A DNA stretch of 11,893 nt from Anaerovibrio sp. GTDB taxonomy: Bacteria; Bacillota; Negativicutes; Selenomonadales; Selenomonadaceae. The stretch's first letter is position 1. Each line of letters starts with the position of its first letter. Location: positions 1 to 11,893 of the forward strand of contig JAEDOE010000014.1 of the NCBI GenBank assembly GCA_016302095.1. Reading direction: 5' to 3'. Below are positions 6,128-11,893 of this stretch, piece by piece. The translations under genes were made by a program, and so were the position numbers. Under the pieces are notes generated by a model. That model saw only the letters and a program-made list of their open reading frames with translations, did not search any database and was not told the origin of the DNA.

Positions 6128-6757
6128 ATGAAGGACAGCGGTGTAAAGGTGAAGATTTGCGGCATCAGGGATATGCAGGCGGCCCTGGCGGCAGCCAGGG
6201 GTGCGGATTTTCTGGGGTTTATCATGAACAGCAGGTTCTGGCGTTATATAGAGCCTGAGGTGGTGCGGGAAATCTGCCAGATGGTTCCCCAGTGCCGCAA
6301 GGTGGGGGTTTTTGTGGATCAGCCCCTGGATGAGGTTAGCCGTCTGGCTGACTACTGCGGGCTTGATTTTGTCCAGCTTCACGGCCATGAAAATGAGGCA
6401 TACGCCGGGAGGCTGAAGGCAGGCGGTTACAACATCATCAAGGCCTTTCGCTACGGGGAGGATTTTTCCCCGGCAAGGGCAAACAGTTACCCGGCAGATT
6501 TGATTCTGATAGACAGCTACAGCAAAAATGCCGAGGGGGGCAGCGGCATCAGCTTTGCCTGGCAGGCCGCGGCCAAAGAGATACGCCAGGTGACAAAGCC
6601 GTATATTATCGCCGGGGGCATAGGGGCGGACAATGTCAGGGAGGCAATGGAGCTGTTCCAGCCCTACGGCATAGATGCTTCCAGCTCCATGGAAAAGGAC
6701 AGGAAAAAGGATGTGCACCTGATAAGGAGCTTCCTGCAGGAGGCAGGCAAGCTATGA
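6128..6757 (+). CDS. trpF: Phosphoribosylanthranilate isomerase
   Basis: Catalyses the Amadori rearrangement of phosphoribosylanthranilate to CdRP, the third step of tryptophan synthesis; a (beta/alpha)8 barrel of 209 aa from ATG 6128. The general-base Cys is in KICG (Cys11) and the general-acid Asp in LILIDS (Asp129). The phosphate-binding segments AEGGSG (135-140) and IAGGIGADNV (161-170) and the C-terminal GIDASSSME are typical. The loop often written SPRY in other TrpF proteins reads FWRY here (37-40), keeping the Arg. The start follows the trpD stop by 30 nt. trpF precedes trpC, the reverse of the common Bacillus order. In-frame GTG 6125 is a possible alternative start that differs by one residue. 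Confidence 0.96.
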   Translation: MKDSGVKVKICGIRDMQAALAAARGADFLGFIMNSRFWRYIEPEVVREICQMVPQCRKVGVFVDQPLDEVSRLADYCGLDFVQLHGHENEAYAGRLKAGGYNIIKAFRYGEDFSPARANSYPADLILIDSYSKNAEGGSGISFAWQAAAKEIRQVTKPYIIAGGIGADNVREAMELFQPYGIDASSSMEKDRKKDVHLIRSFLQEAGKL

Positions 6758-6795
6758 AAAGCAGGTCAGGAACAGGCAGCTACGAGAGGTAAGTT

Positions 6796-7572
6796 ATGAG
6801 AGATATTTTGGCAGAAATCGTGGAAAAGAAAAAGGATACGGTGGCGGCGGCAAAAAAGGCCCTGCCACTGCATGAGGTGAAGCGGAGAGCGGAGGAGAAT
6901 ACAGGCAACTTTGCCATGTCCCATCGCTTCCGGCAGAGCAGATGGAACCTCATAGCTGAGTGCAAGCTGCAGTCCCCTTCTAAGGGAAATTTCGGCCATA
7001 ACCATTCGGTGGCGGAGCTGGCGAAGATTTATGAGCAGGCAGGTGCCGCGATGCTTTCCGTCCACACGGATGAGCACTTTCTGGGCAGGAACGAGGATGT
7101 GACCATGGTCAAGGAGCTGGTGGATATCCCCGTGCTGAGAAAGGAGTTCATCATTGATGAGTACCAGATTTATGAGGCGAGGATGCTGGGGGCGGATGCG
7201 GTGCTGCTGATAGCCCGTATCCTTACGGCACAGCAGCTGAAGGATTATCTGTATCTGGCCTGGAGCCTGGGGATGGATGCGCTGGTGGAGGTTCATGACG
7301 AGGATGACATGGCGAAGGCACTGGCAACTCCCGCCCAGTTCATCGGCATCAACAACCGCAACCTGAAGTATTTCAGGACGACTATCCAGAACACCCTTGA
7401 CCTGCTGCCCCTGGCAGACAGGAACAGGACCTTGATTAGTGAAAGCGGCATCCACACGGTGGAGGAAGCGCGGCAGCTGCACGAGGCAGGGCTGGATGGC
7501 ATCCTGGTAGGCGAGGGCCTGTCCACGGCAGCTGATGTGTACGGGCAGACGGAAAGCTTCGCGAGAATGTGA
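6796..7572 (+). CDS. trpC: Indole-3-glycerol phosphate synthase
   Basis: Closes the pyrrole ring of CdRP with loss of CO2 and water to give indole-3-glycerol phosphate. The 258-aa length and separation from trpF show a monofunctional enzyme. Catalytic residues of the family are visible: Glu55 and Lys57 in IAECKLQSPSKG, Lys116 in VLRKEFII, Glu165 in EVHDE, Asn186/187 in GINNRNL and Glu216 in ISESGI. ILVGE (236-240) forms the phosphate site. LSVHTD (87-92) has His where most relatives have Leu; no active-site role is implied. The ATG has GAGAGG at 6784-6789. It lies 38 nt after trpF and is followed by a 112-nt gap, the longest inside the operon. Confidence 0.97.
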   Translation: MRDILAEIVEKKKDTVAAAKKALPLHEVKRRAEENTGNFAMSHRFRQSRWNLIAECKLQSPSKGNFGHNHSVAELAKIYEQAGAAMLSVHTDEHFLGRNEDVTMVKELVDIPVLRKEFIIDEYQIYEARMLGADAVLLIARILTAQQLKDYLYLAWSLGMDALVEVHDEDDMAKALATPAQFIGINNRNLKYFRTTIQNTLDLLPLADRNRTLISESGIHTVEEARQLHEAGLDGILVGEGLSTAADVYGQTESFARM

Positions 7573-7577
7573 TGGCT

Positions 7578-7593
7578 GCCTGTGGTCACAGGC
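7578..7593 (+). other. Perfect hairpin in the trpC-trpB gap
   Basis: GCCTGT (7578-7583) pairs with ACAGGC (7588-7593) around the 4-nt loop GGTC, starting 5 nt after the trpC stop. No T-run follows, so it is not a normal terminator; RNA processing, message protection or pausing are possible. The rest of the 112-nt gap is AT-rich, with two weaker stems: TACAA/TTGTA (7617-7628) and ATAAC/GTTAT (7635-7652). No convincing promoter with a proper spacer was found there. Confidence 0.45.
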
Positions 7594-7684
7594 TGAGAAA
7601 TTTATAAGATTAAAATTACAAGGTTGTAAGAATTATAACGTTGCAAAGTTATTGAAGATGTAGAATCATAGGAGGAAATAGAGA

Positions 7685-8875
7685 ATGGCTAGTAAGGGTA
7701 GATTTGGCAAGTATGGCGGACAGTATGTGCCTGAGATTGTTATGCCGGTGCTGAACCAGCTGGAGGAGGCATATAACAAATACAAGGATGATCCTGATTT
7801 TCTGGCAGAGCTGAGAAAGTACTATGTGGAGTATGCAGGCAGGCCGACGCTTTTGTATTATGCAGATAAGCTGACCAAGCATTATGGCGGAGCAAAGATT
7901 TATCTCAAGCGTGAGGATTTGCTCCATACCGGCGCCCACAAGATCAACAATGCCCTGGGGCAGGCCCTTTTGGCGAAGCGCATGGGCAAGAACCGGGTAA
8001 TTGCAGAGACAGGTGCAGGCCAGCATGGCGTGGCAACTGCTACGGTGGCGGCGCTGTTCGGCATGGAGTGCAAGATTTTCATGGGGGCTGTAGATATTGA
8101 GCGCCAGAAGCTGAATGTTTTCAAGATGAAGCTGCTGGGGGCAGAGGTGGTGCCTGTCACTACCGGCACCAGCACCTTGAAGGATGCCACCAGCGAGGCA
8201 ATCCGCTACTGGGCTGCCAACATTGATGATACCCACTACATCATCGGTTCTGCGGTGGGGCCTCATCCATATCCGACTATGGTAAGGGATTTCCAGTCCA
8301 TTATCGGCCGGGAAATCCGTGAGCAGATCAAGGAAGAAACCGGCGGACGCCTTGACTACCTGCTGGCCTGCGTGGGCGGCGGCTCCAACGCCATCGGCAC
8401 ATTCTATGAGTTCAGGGATGATGCTGATGTGCACAAGTTTGGTGTGGAGGCGGCAGGCCGCGGCACTGCCATCGGCGACAATGCCCAGACTCTTTCCAAC
8501 CCTGACAGCCGTCCGGGGGTGCTGCATGGTGCCTACAGCTATCTGGCACAGGATGAGGACGGACAGGTTATCGAGGTGTATTCCATCTCGGCAGGCCTTG
8601 ATTATCCGGGGGTTGGCCCGGAACATTCCATGTTCCATGACCAGGGCGTAGTGAAATATGTAGGAATCAACGATAAGGAAGCACTGGATGCATTCCAGCT
8701 GCTGACGAAGCTGGAGGGCATCATTCCGGCGGTGGAAAGCTCCCACGCGCTGGCTTATCTGGAAAAGCTGATGCCAAATACGAAGCAGGACGAGGTTGTA
8801 GTAGTTACCCTGTCAGGCAGGGGCGATAAGGATGTGCAGCAGGTAGCGAAAGCATTGGGAGAGGAGATTGACTAA
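7685..8875 (+). CDS. trpB: Tryptophan synthase beta chain
   Basis: PLP-dependent subunit that condenses indole with L-serine to tryptophan in the alpha2-beta2 complex. The 396-aa length and sequence match the standard TrpB1 class. The PLP Schiff-base Lys is in HTGAHKINN (Lys86), the catalytic Glu in AETGAGQHG (Glu108) and the PLP phosphate loop is GGGSNAIG (231-238). [13 protein letters not shown] carries the Asp that closes the active site, and the Ser near the PLP nitrogen is in LSGRGDKD close to the C-terminus. AGGAGG at 7670-7675, 9 nt before the ATG, is among the strongest ribosome binding sites here. The stop TAA overlaps the trpA ATG by one base (TAATG), pointing to translational coupling of the two subunits. 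Confidence 0.98.
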   Translation: MASKGRFGKYGGQYVPEIVMPVLNQLEEAYNKYKDDPDFLAELRKYYVEYAGRPTLLYYADKLTKHYGGAKIYLKREDLLHTGAHKINNALGQALLAKRMGKNRVIAETGAGQHGVATATVAALFGMECKIFMGAVDIERQKLNVFKMKLLGAEVVPVTTGTSTLKDATSEAIRYWAANIDDTHYIIGSAVGPHPYPTMVRDFQSIIGREIREQIKEETGGRLDYLLACVGGGSNAIGTFYEFRDDADVHKFGVEAAGRGTAIGDNAQTLSNPDSRPGVLHGAYSYLAQDEDGQVIEVYSISAGLDYPGVGPEHSMFHDQGVVKYVGINDKEALDAFQLLTKLEGIIPAVESSHALAYLEKLMPNTKQDEVVVVTLSGRGDKDVQQVAKALGEEID

Positions 8876-9660
8876 TGAGCCGTTTGGAGAATAAATTTCA
8901 GGAACTGAAAAATGCAGGCAAAAAGGGCCTGGTTATCTATATAACTGCCGGTATGCCGGATGCAGAGTCCACTGCAGGGCTGGTGCTGGAGGCGGAGAAG
9001 GCCGGTGCAGATATTATCGAGCTGGGAGTGCCTTTCTCAGACCCTATGGCGGACGGCCCTGTGATTCAGGCGGCATCCTATCAGGCTATTCAGAATGGCA
9101 TGACGGTGAAGAAGGTGCTGGAAATCGTCAGGGAAATCCGCAAATCTTCCCAGATTCCGCTGGTGGCCATGGGCTATGTGAACAACATGCTGAACTACGG
9201 CTTTGAAAAGTTCACTGTGGATGCCAAAGAGGCAGGGCTGGATGGCTTCATCATCCCGGATGTGCCCCATGAGGAATCCGGGGAGATGAAGGCGGCATGC
9301 AGGGAGCAGGGGCTGCACCTGGTGGAGTTCGTTACCCCGGGCACTACCGATGAGCGCATCAGCGAAACCTGCACCACTGCGGACGGCTTTATTTACTGCG
9401 TGTCCATTAACGGTGTTACCGGCGTCAGGAAGATTGATTACAGCCCGATTAACAGGGTGATTGAGCATGTGAAGAAGCAGACTGCCACCCCGTGTGCCGT
9501 AGGCTTCGGCATCGGCACCCCGGAGGCTGCCGTGGAGGCCGCCCGGCAGGCGGATGCCGTTATTGTGGGCTCTGCCGTGGTAAAGCGCATCATGGAGGGC
9601 AAAAGGGAAGAAGCCATGGAGCTGATTGGCAGCATGCGTCAGGCCCTGGATAAGATGTAA
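8875..9660 (+). CDS. trpA: Tryptophan synthase alpha chain
   Basis: Cleaves indole-3-glycerol phosphate to indole and glyceraldehyde 3-phosphate; indole then passes through the tunnel to TrpB. A (beta/alpha)8 barrel of 261 aa. The two catalytic acids fall at Glu49 (DIIELGVPFSDP) and Asp60 (MADGP), the same numbers as in the Salmonella enzyme. IPDVPHEES and the phosphate-binding GFGIGTP and IVGSAVV segments are present. Loop 6 reads SINGVTG, where many homologues have SRxGVTG. The ATG overlaps the trpB stop by one base, with GGGAGAGGAG (8857-8866) inside trpB as ribosome binding site. trpE follows after 19 nt. Confidence 0.98.
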   Translation: MSRLENKFQELKNAGKKGLVIYITAGMPDAESTAGLVLEAEKAGADIIELGVPFSDPMADGPVIQAASYQAIQNGMTVKKVLEIVREIRKSSQIPLVAMGYVNNMLNYGFEKFTVDAKEAGLDGFIIPDVPHEESGEMKAACREQGLHLVEFVTPGTTDERISETCTTADGFIYCVSINGVTGVRKIDYSPINRVIEHVKKQTATPCAVGFGIGTPEAAVEAARQADAVIVGSAVVKRIMEGKREEAMELIGSMRQALDKM

Positions 9661-9679
9661 TTGGGGAAGGTGAAGGAAT

Positions 9680-11176
9680 ATGAAGCTGAGTCCGGCAAGG
9701 GAGGATTTTAAGAAGCTGTCGGAAACCGCCAGCCTTGTGGCGGTGGCAACTTCCATCGATACGGATTTGGATACACCTGTGTCCATGTATTATAAGCTGG
9801 TGGGAGAGTCAAAGGGCTTTTTGCTGGAGTCCGTGGATGCCCATCAGAAATTTGGCCGCTTTTCCTTTATCGGGGCGGAGCCGTTTATCAATTTGCAGAT
9901 TTATAAGAACCGCCTGATGATTCAGGAGGATGACCGGCTGAAGGCACTGGACGGCAGCCCGGTGGAAACCATGAACGAGTACATGAAGGGCTTGAAGTCG
10001 GCCCTGCACAATCAGCATCTGCCTCTGGCCAATGGCGGTGCCGTAGGGTATTTCAATTATGAGACTGCTGCTGTCTTTGACCGGGTGCGGGGCCTGGACG
10101 TGGCGGAGGATGAGCTTCTGGGGCAGTTCATGATCTGCAGGGTGCTGATGGTTTTTGACCAGCAGAAGAATGCCTCCCAGCTTATCTACCTGGCTGATGT
10201 GAAAAATGCGGAGAACCTTGATGAGCTTTATGACAAGGTGGAGAGCAGGATGCAGGAGCTGGTGGAGAAGCTGTACAGCCCAGCCATTACCACCTCCGCC
10301 AAGGTGCCCCCTCGGCAGGAAAAACTGGATTTTCTCAAGGAATATGGCGAAATGCCTCAGGATTTTGCGGATACCATTGCCAGCTGCAAGGAATATATCA
10401 ATGCGGGAGATATTTTCCAGGTAGTGCCTAGCAAGCAGTTCCGCACCAAGCTGACCAAGCCGCCGTTCCTGTTCTATCGCCGCCTGCGGCAGGTAAATCC
10501 TTCACCGTATATGTTCTATCTGAATTTTGGCAGGAAGAAGTTTGTGGCGGCTTCCCCTGAGATGCTGGTTAAGGTGGCAGGTGAGTATGTATATACCTAT
10601 CCGATTGCCGGAACCCGCCGCCGGGGTGCCAGCGAGGAGGAGGACAGCGCACTGGAGGCAGAGCTGAAGCATGATATCAAGGAATGTGCCGAACATTCCA
10701 TGCTGGTGGATTTGGCTCGGAACGATATCGGACGCATCAGCCAGCCGGGCTCCGTGGTGGTTACCAAGCTCAGGCAGGTGGAGCGGTTCTCTCATGTGAT
10801 GCACATGGTTTCCGAGGTACGGGGCAATCTGAAAAAGGGCTATACGCCAATGGATGTGATGCGGGCCTGCTTCCCGGCAGGTACGGTCAGCGGCGCGCCG
10901 AAGCTGAGGGCCATGGAGATTATCAACCAGCTGGAGCCGGTGAAGCGGGGCCCTTATGCCGGTACGGTAGGCTATATGGATTTTGCCGGCAACATGGATA
11001 TGTGCATTACCCTGCGCACCATGTTTATTGACGGGGATAATGCCTACATTCAGGCAGGTGCCGGGATTGTCTACGATTCCAAGGCGGAGTTTGAGTACAA
11101 GGAGATTTTGCAGAAGGCCAAGGCCATGTTTACTGTAGTAGAGGAGGTGGAGAACGATGTTGCTGCTTTTAGATAA
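9680..11176 (+). CDS. trpE: Anthranilate synthase component I
   Basis: Converts chorismate to anthranilate using ammonia supplied by TrpG, the committed step of the pathway. The 498-aa length is usual. The N-terminal LLESV (48-52) and NPSPYMFY (273-280) form the tryptophan feedback site in characterised enzymes, so allosteric inhibition is expected. Chorismate-site motifs follow: PIAGTRRRG (308-316), the [14 protein letters not shown] helix (338-351), [14 protein letters not shown] (400-412) and AGAGIVYDS (459-467). Feedback motifs and pairing with trpG favour TrpE over PabB. GGAAGGTG upstream of the ATG is the likely ribosome binding site. The gene lies near the 3' end of the operon rather than first, and its 3' end overlaps trpG by 20 nt. 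Confidence 0.97.
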   Translation: MKLSPAREDFKKLSETASLVAVATSIDTDLDTPVSMYYKLVGESKGFLLESVDAHQKFGRFSFIGAEPFINLQIYKNRLMIQEDDRLKALDGSPVETMNEYMKGLKSALHNQHLPLANGGAVGYFNYETAAVFDRVRGLDVAEDELLGQFMICRVLMVFDQQKNASQLIYLADVKNAENLDELYDKVESRMQELVEKLYSPAITTSAKVPPRQEKLDFLKEYGEMPQDFADTIASCKEYINAGDIFQVVPSKQFRTKLTKPPFLFYRRLRQVNPSPYMFYLNFGRKKFVAASPEMLVKVAGEYVYTYPIAGTRRRGASEEEDSALEAELKHDIKECAEHSMLVDLARNDIGRISQPGSVVVTKLRQVERFSHVMHMVSEVRGNLKKGYTPMDVMRACFPAGTVSGAPKLRAMEIINQLEPVKRGPYAGTVGYMDFAGNMDMCITLRTMFIDGDNAYIQAGAGIVYDSKAEFEYKEILQKAKAMFTVVEEVENDVAAFR

Positions 11177-11729
11177 TTATGACTCCTTTACTTACAACGT
11201 TTATCAGCTGATGTGCGAGCTGGGAGCGGAGGTGGAGGTTGTCCGCAATGACAAAATCACTGTGGAGCAGGTGGCAGCCAGGAAATACGACGGCATCGTG
11301 ATTTCACCGGGGCCGGGTGTGCCTGCTGATTCCGGCATTACGGAGTCCTTGATAGACATCATGAAGGGCAGGGTGCCTATCCTGGGCATCTGCCTGGGGC
11401 ATCAGGCTATCGGCGAGGTCTTTGGCGGCAGGGTAATCCGTGCCGGGGAAATCGTCCATGGCAAGACATCCAAGCTCAGGCACAATGGGGAGGGCATCTA
11501 TGCCGGGCTGCCCCAGGATATCGAGGTGGGGCGTTATCACTCCCTGATTGTGGAGCGTGACAGCCTGCCTGATTGCCTGGAGGTGACAGCGGAGCTGGCC
11601 AATGGCATGATTATGGGGCTGCGGCATCGGGAGTACGACATTCAGGGCATGCAGTTCCATCCTGAGTCCATCCTTACCCCTGACGGCCATGTAATGATGA
11701 AAAACTTCCTCAGCCGGGTGCTGAAGTAG
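11157..11729 (+). CDS. trpG: Anthranilate synthase component II, glutamine amidotransferase
   Basis: Hydrolyses glutamine and channels ammonia to TrpE. A 190-aa class I (triad) amidotransferase with the N-terminal DNYDSFTYN, the oxyanion-strand motif SPGPG (50-54), the nucleophile Cys79 in GICLGHQ, and the His168/Glu170 pair in QFHPES. The ATG lies inside the trpE end (20-nt overlap) and is served by a very strong AGGAGGTG (11142-11149). That arrangement should couple translation and balance the two subunits. It may also serve folate synthesis with a PabB elsewhere, as TrpG does in Bacillus; nothing in the window tests this. It is the last gene of the operon. Confidence 0.97.
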   Translation: MLLLLDNYDSFTYNVYQLMCELGAEVEVVRNDKITVEQVAARKYDGIVISPGPGVPADSGITESLIDIMKGRVPILGICLGHQAIGEVFGGRVIRAGEIVHGKTSKLRHNGEGIYAGLPQDIEVGRYHSLIVERDSLPDCLEVTAELANGMIMGLRHREYDIQGMQFHPESILTPDGHVMMKNFLSRVLK

Positions 11730-11758
11730 AAAGCTGAAATAAAAAATAGTGTAGCTGC

Positions 11759-11811
11759 AAAGACCTTGCGAGCCGGTGGGTATACTGCTTGCCAGGTCTT
11801 TTCGCTTTGCA
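11759..11811 (+). terminator. Terminator of the trp operon
   Basis: AAAGACCT (11759-11766) pairs with AGGTCTTT (11794-11801). After a mismatch, GCGAGC (11768-11773) pairs with GCTTGC (11787-11792) with one G-U pair. The T-run is short (TTTTCGCTTT). TGCAAAG (11756-11762) with CTTTGCA (11805-11811) is an alternative base. It begins 30 nt after the trpG stop, a typical place for an intrinsic terminator, though the tail is imperfect. Confidence 0.65.
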
Positions 11812-11857
11812 ATGGAATTTATTTTTGCTTTGAAGCAGCAAACTCCCGTAGATATAC

Positions 11858-11886
11858 TTGAGAAATTGAGCCAATGAGTATAAAAT
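11858..11886 (+). promoter_or_regulatory. Possible promoter for a gene beyond the window
   Basis: TTGAGA (11858-11863) and TAAAAT (11881-11886) are separated by 17 bp, each one base from consensus. No coding sequence follows in the few bases left, so the target is unknown. The stretch is AT-rich, so chance matches are not excluded. Confidence 0.4.
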
Positions 11887-11893
11887 AGATGAT

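Noticed and set aside
7641..7666. A promoter before trpB formed by TTGCAA (7641) and TAGAAT (7661).
   Set aside because: The spacer is only 14 bp, too short for a normal sigma-A promoter, and no better pair was found in the gap.

Overview
The window reads as chromosomal DNA of a Firmicutes-type bacterium. The evidence is a tRNA-dependent T-box leader specific for tryptophan, a sepF division gene, strong AGGAGG-type ribosome binding sites, and sigma-A-like promoters with 17-bp spacers. Codons ending in G or C, AT-rich gaps and a secreted galactan-degrading enzyme would fit a gut or rumen member of the Negativicutes (Selenomonas-like). That placement is inference, not proof. All recognised genes lie on the + strand. 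No tRNA, rRNA, CRISPR array, insertion sequence or phage gene was seen.

Layout: (1) 1-1484, the 3' part of a secreted GH53 endo-beta-1,4-galactanase with an Ig-like domain and a C-terminal carbohydrate-binding domain. (2) 1485-1838, a 354-bp gap with a large branched hairpin, short GGCA-type inverted repeats, the typA promoter and a terminator-like hairpin in the typA leader. (3) 1839-3656, typA/bipA, a ribosome-associated GTPase. (4) 3687-4486, sepF as a single-gene unit with its own promoter and terminator; its start is best placed at GTG 3858. (5) 4530-5050, a long trp leader: a strong promoter, a T-box Stem I with a UGG specifier, and two successive antiterminator/terminator modules. (6) 5078-11729, a complete trp operon in the order trpD-trpF-trpC-trpB-trpA-trpE-trpG. 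(7) 11759-11893, the operon terminator and a possible promoter for a gene beyond the window.

The seven trp genes encode the whole path from chorismate to tryptophan. TrpE and TrpG make anthranilate, TrpD adds phosphoribosyl, TrpF isomerises, TrpC closes the indole ring, and TrpA/TrpB form tryptophan synthase. Expression is predicted to rise when uncharged tRNA-Trp builds up, because the tRNA reads UGG in Stem I and its GCCA end pairs with UGGC in an antiterminator. TrpE also keeps the LLES and NPSPYMF motifs linked to tryptophan feedback inhibition.

The most notable points are the partly duplicated T-box (one specifier domain, two terminators in series) and the gene order, in which trpE and trpG, the entry step, come last. 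The other proteins are well-known families, and I see no clearly new protein system.
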